Source: Pseudomonas chlororaphis subsp. aurantiaca (GTDB lineage Bacteria > Pseudomonadota > Gammaproteobacteria > Pseudomonadales > Pseudomonadaceae). From it: a DNA stretch of 64,000 nucleotides. The DNA lies in contig NZ_CP059162.1 of the NCBI RefSeq assembly GCF_013466605.1, forward strand, positions 3,224,001 through 3,288,000, read 5' to 3'. Shown here in pieces: positions 1 to 7,828 of this stretch. Positions within the stretch are counted from its first letter, which is position 1. Each line of letters starts with the position of its first letter. Below the pieces are notes generated by a model. It saw only the letters and a program-made list of their open reading frames with translations. It made no database searches and was not told where the DNA came from. A program made the translations under genes and the position numbers.

Positions 1-76
1 AATTATTTCATTTCTGTCCTTGACATGCCCTGCGAACAAGTCCAGAATTGCGTCCATTCCTGATTCAGGAACGCGA

Positions 77-107
77 AAAACCCCTTAGAATTCAAAGGGT
101 TGGAAGG
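77..107 (-). terminator. Terminator-like hairpin, minus strand
   Basis: On the minus strand an imperfect stem (AACCCTTT against AAGGGGTT around GAATTC) is followed by five T residues. No gene ending here is visible in the window, so its owner is unknown. Confidence 0.3.
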
Positions 108-175
108 TAGATTAAGTTCAGGCTTCCAGCTTAGGGTTGTATACCTTTGATGCGGTTGTAATGCATCGAAAGTTT

Positions 176-249
176 GGCCGAGTAGCAAAATGGTTATGCA
201 GCGGATTGCAAATCCGCCTACGCCGGTTCGATTCCGACCTCGGCCTCCA
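176..249 (+). tRNA. tRNA-Cys (anticodon GCA)
   Basis: The sequence folds as a complete cloverleaf of 74 nt with encoded CCA. The acceptor arms are GGCCGAG and CTCGGCC, the anticodon loop reads ATTGCAAAT with anticodon GCA, and the T loop is GGTTCGATTCC. In Pseudomonas this tRNA usually sits next to a tRNA-Leu, which here is found 7.8 kb downstream. The 3' half is repeated at about 7122 and, degraded, at about 7860, showing that it has served as an integration target. Confidence 0.95.
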
Positions 250-298
250 AACTGAAAACCCCGTAGATCAATGATCTACGGGGTTTTTTATTGGCTGA
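203..298 (+). repeat. att-type direct repeat, copy 1 (tRNA-Cys 3' half plus terminator)
   Basis: This stretch, from the anticodon stem of tRNA-Cys through its terminator, is the parent of the copies at 7122-7215 and about 7829-7960. Such a tRNA 3'-end duplication is the standard mark of tyrosine-recombinase integration, and an integrase remnant lies directly beside it. Confidence 0.8.
255..289 (+). terminator. Rho-independent terminator of tRNA-Cys
   Basis: A long perfect stem (CCCCGTAGATCA and TGATCTACGGGG) followed by T6 lies 6 nt after the tRNA. Confidence 0.9.
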
Positions 299-348
299 AA
301 TTTGCAATGTGTTCCGCATCTTTTGGCAAGTGTTCCGCAACCCTCCCT

Positions 349-772
349 CTATTTTGTCGGTTTGACGACTTCCCCGACACGGCGATAAACCCTCTTGGTG
401 ATCTCTTCGGAGATATGCCCAAGCAGCTTGCTGGCATGCTCCAGAGCGATCTCGCTGGCTGCCTTTGGCCGGATATCCCTGAACTGAAATTGACGGATGC
501 TGGCCGCGAGCGCGGTATCGCCCTCTGCCGTGGCCTTGATGGCTGCTTTCTCCCTGGCCTCGTCCCAGCGGTTGCGCAGCATTTGCTGGCTCATCCGCAA
601 GCCTGATGCGTTGGTAATCAGGATTGACGTCCGGATGCCGTTCATTGCCCGACGTTCTAGCAGGTTCTCAAGAAACGCCGCCAGATCGGATTGTTTGCCG
701 GCATCCTCGAGGAGAATGCGCAAGCGCTTCTCTGTCTTGCCCTGGCCGACACGTAGATCCGCGACATTGCGA
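349..772 (-). pseudogene. Phage-type tyrosine integrase, C-terminal fragment
   Basis: The minus-strand frame keeps the last part of an integrase: a DIRPKAASE block, then LLGHISEEITKRVYRRVGE with the GH box and the expected catalytic tyrosine, ending KPTK. The N-terminal arm-binding and core domains, including the first catalytic Arg, are missing. Near position 755-772 the similarity stops and the sequence joins tail tape-measure DNA on the other strand, so a deletion has fused two distant phage genes. The frame stays open past the joint by chance. Its place next to tRNA-Cys fits an element that integrated at this tRNA. It is almost certainly inactive. Confidence 0.8.
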
Positions 773-1266
773 TCAAGGCCGACGTGGCCAACAAGCCCGA
801 AGAGGCCCAGCTGACCAGGACGGTCATCGATACGGCCAAGGACACTGGCATGTCGCGCAACAACGTTGCCGACTTGGTCAACCAACTCGTCGGTGCCGGT
901 ATGGAGCTGGACAAGGCGCTGGCCTATGCCCCTACCGCAGCCAAGTTCGCGGTCGGGCAGGGCGCCAGTGGCGTGGATACGGCATCGATGATCATGGCGC
1001 TGCAGCAGAACGCCAAGATCACCGACCCCAAGGTCATGCAGCAGGCGTTCGAGGCTATCGCGTACCAGGGCCAGGCGGGCAGCTTCGAGGCCAGTGATAT
1101 GGCCCGCTGGTTTCCGCAGTTGCTGGCATCGATGGAGAAGAACGGCAGCACCGGCCTAGATGCCGTCACGTCGTTGGGCTCGATGCTGCAGGTGCAGATG
1201 AAAACTGCCGGCAGCTCGGACGAAGCGGCGAACAACTTCAATAACTGGGTCGAGAAGATCGGCTCG
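760..1266 (+). pseudogene. Phage tail tape measure protein, internal fragment
   Basis: The frame from about 760 encodes an internal slice of a tape measure protein of P2-like myophages: a TVIDTAKDTGMSRNNVADL helix region, then VGAGMELDKALAYAPTAAKFAVGQG, and ends near VEKIGSGD. A full tape measure has several hundred more residues on both sides. Upstream the frame meets a TAG and integrase sequence in the opposite sense. Downstream it passes in frame into the late-control D gene at about 1266. This is a deletion scar with no expected function. Confidence 0.75.
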
Positions 1267-2061
1267 GGTGATGTGGTCATCCGGGGCAAGGCCAGTGACA
1301 TGCGCGGCAGCGGTAAGACCACGCGTAGCGGCAGCTGGGAGGGCGTGCCGCTGTCGCAGATCATCCGCGACATTGCGGCCCGCAACGGCTGGGCACCGGC
1401 CTGCCCCGTGCAGACAAAGGTCGACTGAGTCGACCAGCGTAACGAGTCGGACTTCAACTTCATCACCCGCCTGGCCAAGCAATACGACTGCACCGCGAAA
1501 GTTGCGGACGGCAAGCTGCTGGTCCTGCCCCGTGAAGCCAGCCAGGGTGCCAGCGGCAAGGCCTTTGGGGTGGTCACTATCACGCCGGCGGACGTGAGCC
1601 GGTGGCAGTTCCGCCTCGGGGATCGCAGCGCACAGAAGGCCGTGAAGACCCAGCACCAGGACAAAAAGACCGGGAAGTTGGCGGTGGTCGAGCTGGGTAA
1701 TGACGACGCCCCCTCGGGGCTACCGGGCGTACACACCGATCAACACATCTACCCGAACAAATCAGCAGCCGAACAGGCGGCCAAAGCCAAGCTCGCTGCG
1801 TTCAACCGCACCACTGCCAGTGTGCGCTTGCAGATGCCCGGGCGCACCGACCTGTTCGCCGAGCGCTTGATCAATGCCCAGGGTTTCAAGGTAGGGCTGG
1901 ATGGCCAGTACCTGGTTGACAGCGTCGAGCAGACGTTTGACGCCTCCGGCTGGTCGACTGCGGTGGAGTGCAACGGCGGCAAGAAGGGCAAGGCGAAGGC
2001 CAAGGGCAAGAAAAAGAAATCCGACAAGCCACTGAAGGTGGTCGATGTGAAACCGGCCTGA
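1267..2061 (+). pseudogene. Phage late control D / tail protein (gpD), truncated and interrupted by a stop
   Basis: The frame encodes most of a P2-type gpD, the baseplate-hub or tail protein called late control D. It starts in frame behind the tape-measure fragment near DVVIRGKASDMRGSG, so its own N terminus is lost. A TGA at 1426-1428 splits it between KVD and VDQRNESDFNFITRLAK; the context suggests a CGA to TGA nonsense change. After the stop the frame is open for 211 codons, with a lysine-rich tail, to 2061. A start at 1570 could give a 163-residue piece, but this is unlikely to be functional. Confidence 0.75.
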
Positions 2062-2084
2062 GTGGCCACAGCAGGAGATTCAAG

Positions 2085-2636
2085 ATGACTGTCACTCTCA
2101 AGCAACTGCAACAGATCCTCCCCAGCGCCGGCACTCAAGCCGGCGTTTTTGTTCCTGCCCTCAACGCGGCCATGAGCAAGTACGCGGTCGTCGGCCGGCT
2201 GCGGATCGCGGCGTTCATCGCCCAGATCGGCCATGAGTCCGGCCAGCTGCAATGGGTGCGTGAGCTGGGTAACGACCAGTACCTGAGCAAGTACGACACC
2301 GGCACTCTGGCTGCTCGGCTGGGTAATACCCCGGAGGTCGATGGTGATGGCCAGAAGTATCGCGGCCGTGGGTTGATCCAGGTCACCGGCCGGGCCAACT
2401 ATCAGGCGTGCAGCGAAGCGCTGTTTGTTGATTCGCGACTGCTCAACACCCCTGAGTTGCTGGAAAACCCGGTCTATGCCGCGCTGTCGGCGGGGTGGTT
2501 CTGGCAACGGGCGGGTTTAAACAGTCTGGCCGACAAGGGTGACTTTTTCACGATCACCAAGCGTATCAACGGTGGGACCAACGGCCTGGTGGATCGTGAG
2601 GCGCTGTATGAGCGTGCATTGAAGGTGCTGGCGTGA
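2085..2636 (+). CDS. Phage endolysin, glycoside hydrolase family 19 (chitinase-like muramidase)
   Basis: This 183-residue protein is a compact GH19 lysozyme/endolysin that would cut peptidoglycan glycan strands. The family core is visible: IAAFIAQIGHESGQL with the likely catalytic Glu51, a second candidate Glu60, the GRGLIQVTGRANY substrate-binding strand near residues 100-115, and a C-terminal SAGWFW block. There is no signal peptide, so release would need a holin or similar, and none is seen. The start at 2085 follows CAGGAGATTCAAG. It overlaps the downstream spanin gene by four bases (GTGA). It looks intact although the tail genes upstream are broken. Confidence 0.85.
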   Translation: MTVTLKQLQQILPSAGTQAGVFVPALNAAMSKYAVVGRLRIAAFIAQIGHESGQLQWVRELGNDQYLSKYDTGTLAARLGNTPEVDGDGQKYRGRGLIQVTGRANYQACSEALFVDSRLLNTPELLENPVYAALSAGWFWQRAGLNSLADKGDFFTITKRINGGTNGLVDREALYERALKVLA

Positions 2637-3154
2637 AGGCCCCGGGCTGGTTGTTGCCGGCCCTGGCCTTAGTGCTGGGGCTCGCCCTGGGCGGCTGGCT
2701 GGCCTGGACATGGCAGGCAAATGTTTACGGTAAGGCGCTGGCCGATCAGGCTGATGCGTACAGCAAAGATCGCGAGCAGGCTGCCGCTGCGGTGATCAAT
2801 TGGCAGGAAACCCAGCAGGACGCGCGGCGGTTGCTGGAGGATCAGCTGCAAGCGAATGATGAAACCTACTACAAGGAATTGCGCGATGCCCAATCGAACC
2901 AGGCTCGTCTGCGTGACCGGCTGGCTACTGCTGATCTCCGGCTGTCAGTCCTACTCGCCACCACCACCCAGGGTGATAGCTGTGGGGTGCCAGCCACCGC
3001 CGGCGCCGGCGGCCTGGTTCATGGAGCGGCGAGAGCCGAACTTGACCCAGCGCATGCTCAACGAATTGTCGCCATCACTGGTGACGGTGATCAAGGATTG
3101 ATCGCTCTGGCCGCGTGCCAAGAATATGTTAGGAGAGTGGTTACAGCGAAGTAG
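2633..3154 (+). CDS. Rz-like inner-membrane spanin (i-spanin)
   Basis: The 173-residue protein has one N-terminal membrane anchor (about residues 6-26, rich in Leu, Ala and Gly) and then a long charged, Gln-rich helix, the usual layout of an Rz i-spanin. It would join the outer-membrane partner encoded within it to disrupt the outer membrane in the last step of lysis. Translation starts at GTG, coupled to the endolysin by a four-base overlap. The o-spanin gene is nested in the +1 frame at 2886-3101. The C-terminal third has less typical sequence, because it is constrained by the nested frame. Confidence 0.75.
   Translation: MKAPGWLLPALALVLGLALGGWLAWTWQANVYGKALADQADAYSKDREQAAAAVINWQETQQDARRLLEDQLQANDETYYKELRDAQSNQARLRDRLATADLRLSVLLATTTQGDSCGVPATAGAGGLVHGAARAELDPAHAQRIVAITGDGDQGLIALAACQEYVRRVVTAK
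2886..3101 (+). CDS. Rz1-like outer-membrane spanin lipoprotein (o-spanin), nested gene
   Basis: Fully inside the i-spanin gene, another frame encodes 71 residues with a lipoprotein signal: a hydrophobic stretch ending in the lipobox LISG-Cys20. A short proline-rich mature part follows (SYSPPPP, then QPPPAPAAW), as in Rz1. An alternative start 30 bases upstream (2856) exists, but the 2886 start gives the normal short signal. The nested Rz/Rz1 arrangement is a known phage architecture. Confidence 0.75.
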   Translation: MPNRTRLVCVTGWLLLISGCQSYSPPPPRVIAVGCQPPPAPAAWFMERREPNLTQRMLNELSPSLVTVIKD

Positions 3155-3295
3155 AAGGAGGATCGATGAAATGTTGTTCCGTATTACGATAGGCCTTTCA
3201 TCGATCTCTCTCGCAATTTTAGATTAAATAGACACACCTGCATGACAGACATCTAATTAATGTGGCTTCAGCTTTCGTATAATAATTTATTGCAC
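3155..3295. other. AT-rich spacer after the lysis cassette
   Basis: No gene is visible. An AAGGAGG-like motif before an ATG at 3166 leads only to an eight-codon frame. The base composition turns AT-rich here, marking the change from prophage remnant to cargo DNA. Confidence 0.4.
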
Positions 3296-3784
3296 CTAGA
3301 ATTTGATGAATGCTTCGACCTCATCTTCCCCAAGTATTCTACCCGTTGGCTTGAATCCAAATTTTTCATAGAACTTTTCGGGACTTCCTTCACCTTGACC
3401 ATAACCTACCCGCAGCTCGCTGAAACCTCGTATTTTCAGATCATTAATCAGCATCTGCACGGCTGCTTTGGCGAATCCAAAACCCTGATAGGGGCCTGCG
3501 ATCATCAAACGTGTTAACATGGCGCCGGGATAATCAATATCTTCGTCGTAATCAGCTCCTATATGCAGCATGATAAAGCCAACTAAAGTTTCGTCAGCAT
3601 AAATAGAGCGAAACCAGGCGTTTTCTGAGAAGTGTGCTTCAGCAATTGAATCCCCGTTATCTGCCACCATGTCGCGTTGTTCAGGAGACAACGTATTGCT
3701 TAGCTGGCAAACATCCCATACGGTTTTTGATGATATTCTTCTAAAAGTAATTTTTGATTTTTTCGAAAGCGGTTTTTCGAGCAT
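3296..3784 (-). CDS. GNAT-family N-acetyltransferase
   Basis: This 162-residue protein has the single-domain GNAT fold that transfers acetyl from acetyl-CoA to an amine. The acetyl-CoA loop is the motif PYQGFGFAKAAV at about residues 98-109, preceded by the TRLMIAG strand. The late FYEKFGFKPTGR segment is the typical motif B. Overall it resembles diamine/spermidine-acetyltransferase-like members, but the substrate cannot be read from sequence. AAGGA lies upstream of the start. Codon use is AT-rich compared with the rest of the window, which fits horizontal acquisition. Confidence 0.8.
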   Translation of the reverse strand: MLEKPLSKKSKITFRRISSKTVWDVCQLSNTLSPEQRDMVADNGDSIAEAHFSENAWFRSIYADETLVGFIMLHIGADYDEDIDYPGAMLTRLMIAGPYQGFGFAKAAVQMLINDLKIRGFSELRVGYGQGEGSPEKFYEKFGFKPTGRILGEDEVEAFIKF

Positions 3785-3930
3785 TAGATATTTTTCCTTC
3801 GTGCATCTTGCAAAGATTTACTCTAGCATTAGATTTTAATTTTTCGCATGTAAAATATTGTTGTCAAACTGTTGTTGATTTGTGTGTGATGTGTAATTTA
3901 TTAGGCGCTAAAATCGGGAGGGCTGTTCTG

Positions 3931-4188
3931 ATGCTGCTTCCGGGGGACCTGGTCAGCTTGCTATATGCTTTCAACAGAGCGTTACTGTGGCTACGCAAAC
4001 AAAGTGAGTACCCCATAGAAACCGCCGACATGTACCTTTAGACGATCCCCGCCAGTATTCTCGCCGCAGTAGTGCATGGGGAGGTTGACCTAAACGAATT
4101 AGCTTGGCGTGAGCTGACCTCACGGGGGGTGAACTCGGAAGGGAAGTGGGTGGGGTTTCAAGAGGCCGAACGACTACAAGCGCTCTGA
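3931..4188 (+). pseudogene. Small conserved hypothetical gene split by an in-frame TAG
   Basis: One reading frame runs from the ATG at 3931 to a TGA at 4186-4188 and is interrupted once, by TAG at 4039-4041. Both halves look coding: the first ends WLRKQSEYPIETADMYL, the second reads TIPASILAAVVHGEVDLNELAW and ends in EAERLQAL. The second half has no good start of its own. I read this as a nonsense-mutated gene of about 85 residues of unknown function. The alternative is a shorter first-half protein only. Confidence 0.5.
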
Positions 4189-4191
4189 AGC

Positions 4192-4224
4192 AAAGGCCTC
4201 GGCGTAGCCGGGGCCTTTGTTTCT
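4192..4224 (+). terminator. Terminator hairpin after the split small gene
   Basis: AAAGGCC and GGCCTTT arms enclose a second short GGC/GCC pairing, with a T-rich 3' side. The hairpin is near symmetrical and could act on either strand. Confidence 0.5.
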
Positions 4225-4295
4225 TACTTTGAAATGAATCGGCAGATATGCTTTCATCAATGCTTTGAGTTTTCTATTCAGCCATTGCCCACCGC

Positions 4296-4847
4296 CTACT
4301 TGGTAGGGTTGAAAGAGACCTTCTTGGCGTTGCCGCTCCAGTACTTGGCACTCATGCAGGCCGTCCAGAACAGTTCGATGGAGTCTTGCTCCCCGTGGAG
4401 CATGCCTTGCAACTTCGCAAGGATCTCCGATAGGAGAATCGTTTCGCCATGGCGCAGTTTGACAATCCACGTCAACTCCGCTTTCGGCTCGTTCCAGTAA
4501 CAAACGCCGCAATCGCCGATGTCACGGTCTCCATCTAGCGCGAGGTTCTGGGTCAGGGTTTCATAGGGATTGATGCCTAGGACGGGCTTCGAGTAGTTCA
4601 GGCGATGATGGTCATACCAGTCGTCGCGCTGCGCCTTGGTCCAGTAGATGACGACCTCGTCTCTGATCTGCGCCTTGATGTCATCAATGCCGCGATGACG
4701 ATAGATATAGTCATCCGCGACTTCATCGGACATGGTGCTGCCAAACTGACCTAGTGTGATCATGCTGATCGGAAGATCCTTTGATGGAGGCAACTTCTGC
4801 GCCTCTTCGCCACCGTGACCTCGGACATAAACTCTGTAGATTGTCAT
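4296..4847 (-). CDS. Putative Stv-domain-like protein
   Basis: The product has 183 residues, no signal peptide and no membrane segment. The N terminus MTIYRVYVRGHGGEE followed by a Ser/Thr-rich ITLGQFGSTMS strand resembles the putative adhesin Stv domain known from polymorphic-toxin and effector contexts, but this is recognition by pattern only. The C-terminal half (GDCGVCYWNEPKAELTW and LFWTACMSAKYW) is aromatic-rich and unknown to me. The start at 4847 is chosen over 4913 because AAAGGATTACCC precedes it. It stands alone between two terminator-bounded gaps in AT-rich island DNA. Confidence 0.5.
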   Translation of the reverse strand: MTIYRVYVRGHGGEEAQKLPPSKDLPISMITLGQFGSTMSDEVADDYIYRHRGIDDIKAQIRDEVVIYWTKAQRDDWYDHHRLNYSKPVLGINPYETLTQNLALDGDRDIGDCGVCYWNEPKAELTWIVKLRHGETILLSEILAKLQGMLHGEQDSIELFWTACMSAKYWSGNAKKVSFNPTK

Positions 4848-5039
4848 TGGGTAATCCTTTGGTTGACAACTTCCTTGAACGGTTAGGTGTAGCACAGGCG
4901 TAGCTTTTCGCAAGAAGCTGAGGAAGCAGAGAGTCGAATAAGAGGATGGCTACGTTTATCTGGAAAGGTGCCAGGCGTTTTGGGGCTTGGAGCAGGGGGC
5001 TGTAAATAAAACAGTCCCCCCTTTTCGATTTATTCCGTA

Positions 5040-5390
5040 TTAAATGGGAGTGAACGTTACCGTCGCACTTCCAGAGTTATCGCGGACACTGTAATGATCT
5101 ACGATAAAAACATAAACTGGCTTGTTACCGTCAACTTTAATTATAGTTCCTTCCGACGTGTTAACCGTATAGTACCATTTTTCACAGTTTCCATCCTTGT
5201 GCGAGGTCGTATTGAAAAGAATGACCTGATGTATATAAGTGTTCGGCTTAAATTGCATCGTATCTTCCGATAGCGTGACTGCGTACTGACCGGCCGCCAG
5301 ATTTACAGGTATTGCCCCGCTGCCGCTTTCTGAAAGATTCGACAGATTTATTGCCGAAAGCGCATCTATCGTAATTTTGGTATTAGACAT
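5040..5390 (-). CDS. Small LecA-like (PA-IL-type) beta-sandwich protein
   Basis: The 116-residue protein lacks a signal peptide, like the soluble lectin LecA of P. aeruginosa. The C-terminal block IVDHYSVRDNSGSATV matches the spacing of the LecA calcium/galactose site (Asp, then Asn-Asn-Ser-Gly, then alternating strands), and an AIPVNLAAGQYAVT strand precedes it. I infer a LecA-like jelly-roll domain, possibly sugar-binding. Overall similarity is weak, so function is unproven. The start at 5390 has AAGGAAG upstream. The gene is AT-rich and isolated. Confidence 0.45.
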   Translation of the reverse strand: MSNTKITIDALSAINLSNLSESGSGAIPVNLAAGQYAVTLSEDTMQFKPNTYIHQVILFNTTSHKDGNCEKWYYTVNTSEGTIIKVDGNKPVYVFIVDHYSVRDNSGSATVTFTPI

Positions 5391-6008
5391 GTCGTTGACT
5401 TCCTTGTTCGACCGAAGTTGGTCAAAATTACTATAGTCAGGTTTCTATTTTTTGGAAATTTCGTTTCTTCAATTTCTTCGATCATTTCCGAGAGCCCTTC
5501 GTAGGATAGCAGGCCCCACCAGTGCTGGCCTTGCGCCCCGGCTTTTCAAAGCTCGCAACGACGGCTCAGAGGGAGGCGGGGTATCGGGGGGCAATTTAGG
5601 GTAAAGCGGGAATCTGTAAGCGCCAGGATACGCCTAGCGCAATGGTCGAAATCACTGTTACAAAATATAAGAGGATTCGGTTGATAGTGAGGAAAGCGGG
5701 TAGGGCTAGCAATGTGATCGTGCGTACTCGCGGTGTTTACTAGCTTTAGACTAGTGATGTGCACGTATAGCTGTGGCTTTGATTGGTACAAAATTGGTAC
5801 ATGGGGCTTTTGGTTGGTCTGCGGTCCTTTATTCTTGAGGGCCTTAAGAAGAATGTGTCCAATCCATCATCGACGCTGCCCAGATGCTCGCCAGATCGAC
5901 CGTTGGCTGGCAGCCACGCAGCTACCAAAGGCAAAAAAAATCCGGAGCCCTCGAAGGGGCTCCGGATCGCCAGGGCATGCCGGGCTGTGGATTGGCAACT
6001 CTTCCCAC
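5391..6008. other. Gene-free stretch of the island
   Basis: No frame here has a ribosome site together with coding character. The only structured element is the minus-strand terminator at 5933-5967. Confidence 0.5.
5933..5967 (-). terminator. Terminator of the secreted four-cysteine protein gene
   Basis: On the minus strand, GATCCGGAGCCCC and GGGGCTCCGGA-type arms around a TTCGA loop are followed by T8, 42 bases beyond the stop codon of the gene at 6009-6437. Confidence 0.85.
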
Positions 6009-6437
6009 TCACTCACAGGTGGCGTAGTACTTCTTCCCGTTTTTCTCTTTGAATGAATAGGCGTGACAGCTCCAGAGGCGAGTATTGAGGTCCGTTGTCT
6101 TGTAGATATAGACAGTCAGGTGTTGCTGACCCTCGAAGGGGTCGCTCTTGGGGTCTAGGTGCCACAGACTCTTTTTCAGGTAGAGAACGGTGTTGGCAAT
6201 GCTGTTATAGCCGTTGGTGATTGATGCGTTCGCCGAGTTCTTGAGCGCATCCTCAATAGTGGTGTTATTTCCATCGGTGGACTTGGTCGCACGTTGTTGC
6301 TCGCTGAGGGGACTCGATTCCCAGCTCGTGCAAGGGTCAGCCGTGCAAAGGTACACATCCGCCAAGGCATGGTTGGAAAACGCAGCCAAGCCGAGCGTCG
6401 AGACCAAGGGGAGTAGGCAGGCTCTGAGTATTTTCAT
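6009..6437 (-). CDS. Secreted or periplasmic protein of unknown function, four cysteines
   Basis: The 142-residue precursor begins with a clear Sec signal peptide (MKILRACLL, hydrophobic core, cleavage after HALA near residue 27). The mature part starts DVYLCTADPCTSW and ends LWSCHAYSF...YYATC, giving four cysteines that could form two disulfides after export. I recognise no family. The start at 6437 is preferred to 6452 because AAGGATTCC lies in front. A strong terminator follows. It may act with the neighbouring Stv-like and LecA-like genes, but only proximity suggests that. Confidence 0.6.
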   Translation of the reverse strand: MKILRACLLPLVSTLGLAAFSNHALADVYLCTADPCTSWESSPLSEQQRATKSTDGNNTTIEDALKNSANASITNGYNSIANTVLYLKKSLWHLDPKSDPFEGQQHLTVYIYKTTDLNTRLWSCHAYSFKEKNGKKYYATCE

Positions 6438-7120
6438 TGGAATCCTTCCCAATCGGAGTTTGATAGGTAAAACGGTGAATGACGATCAGCCCTTGGCCCT
6501 GTACCGACAGCCTCCTAGCAGACAGGGGCAGGAATTGTGATAGACCTTAGTCCCACCTCGGCGGTTTTCAAGGTAGTGACTGGGCAGAGCCCGGTAAAGA
6601 GTTGCTCGATGAGGGCCCAGCAGTTCGGTGCGCTCCCTGGGCTCGACCGGGTCAAGCCACTCTCGGGCCAGTTCCGGCACCAGGGCGACCGGCCGTTGGC
6701 CCGTATGCGATTTGAGGCGATGAACTGTGTGTTTTGAATTCATACTGATCATCACTAGGTAACCCAAAAGCCATCCTGATATTTACCACCTTTAGCACCG
6801 GCTTTCGCCCAGTTCCTGATGCTGGAGTGGATCGCCATCAGAGCTAATATGTAAGCCACCACACAAGCGGATGGTTGCTTAGAAGTTGCTACAAGGGCCA
6901 GGCTTGGACGCCTTATAAGCAGCAATGCGGGAGGATTGTGGAGAACTATGCCCAATCCATCATTGGATCGATCTGGGTTCTGAGCCGCTAGGAGCGCCTA
7001 CGAAATCAGTTCCGCAATCAGAACCATGACCCGCGTAGATCGTGGGGCCCAGCCTTTTTAAAGAATGGCGCTTGCGGAACGGATCTTTCATTAACTAATT
7101 GAAAATATTGAGGTTTTATC
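6438..7120. other. Degenerate island DNA without a supported gene
   Basis: Short frames exist on both strands, but none has a ribosome site with coding character. A minus-strand frame at 6486-6767 has a faint resemblance to an enzyme tail and is listed among rejected items. Confidence 0.4.
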
Positions 7121-7121
7121 T

Positions 7122-7215
7122 GGATTGCAAATCCGCCTTCGCCGGCTCGATTCCGACCTCGGCCTCCACACTGAAAAGCCCGTAGATCAACGATGTGCGA
7201 TTTTTTTGGCTGGAA
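7122..7215 (+). repeat. att-type direct repeat, copy 2 (tRNA-Cys 3' half)
   Basis: From GGATTGCAAATCCGCC through CCGACCTCGGCCTCCA to the remains of the terminator this matches 203-298 with few changes in the tRNA part and decay in the terminator stem. It marks the far end of an element that integrated at tRNA-Cys. Confidence 0.85.
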
Positions 7216-7536
7216 GAACGCATCCTCAAGCCGTTCAGCTTTCTTCAGAATTGTCTTCGAGACATGCGCGACCGCTGTGGATAGAGTGGTCCCGCTTGCC
7301 CGGCCAGGTGTGTTTACGATGGATTGCTGAACGGCCAACAGCTGGTCAGGGTGGGCACCCATTCAGATAGAAGCTGCCGCGGGTGTTGTGTTCTCGGTCT
7401 GCCTTTTCGACACTGCAGGCCCATAGCGCCGCCATCCACGATCCCCAAGTTGGTTGGGTTACACCGTACGTCGTACATAACGAACCCATTGAGACATTGC
7501 GCCCTCTACCGAATACACCCATTTGGAGAGTCAGCC
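7216..7536. other. Region upstream of the 73-residue ORF, no gene seen
   Basis: Nothing recognisable lies between the second att copy and the small gene at 7537. Confidence 0.4.
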
Positions 7537-7758
7537 ATGTACGGCGACGCGAAGGTGCAGGCGTTTTCCGCCTTTCATGACTTGCTGACGAATCCCGAAG
7601 TCCGGATGGATGCTCAGGAGCAGGACGATGAGCTGCTGCGGCTCGTCGACAACTTCAAGGCGAAGGGAATTATCGACGGGGAAGAGCGCAAGACCCTGAT
7701 CGAGGTGGCGACAGTGGCCTATGCCCGCGCTGTGGAAGGCGTTGGAGGCGGGACCTAG
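7537..7758 (+). CDS. Conserved-type hypothetical protein, 73 residues
   Basis: A short acidic, helical protein starting MYGDAKVQAFSAFHDLL and ending in a Gly-rich tail. There is no signal peptide or membrane segment. The ATG at 7537 follows GGAGAG. Codon use is like the Pseudomonas core, unlike the AT-rich cargo to its left. Function is unknown. It lies between att copies 2 and 3, so it may be cargo of a second, older integration. Confidence 0.6.
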   Translation: MYGDAKVQAFSAFHDLLTNPEVRMDAQEQDDELLRLVDNFKAKGIIDGEERKTLIEVATVAYARAVEGVGGGT

Positions 7759-7828
7759 ACGAGTCCGGCTTCACCTGATCGGCAAGCTGCAAGCCTTTTA
7801 AAATCAGATGGTTACGTCGTTTTTGTTG

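Noticed and set aside
6486..6767. Minus-strand frame of 93 codons with a ELAREWLDP segment faintly like the tail of an SRAP/YedK peptidase
   Set aside because: Only one short segment is suggestive, there is no start signal, and the rest shows no similarity that I can recognise. It could be a remnant, but I cannot support it.
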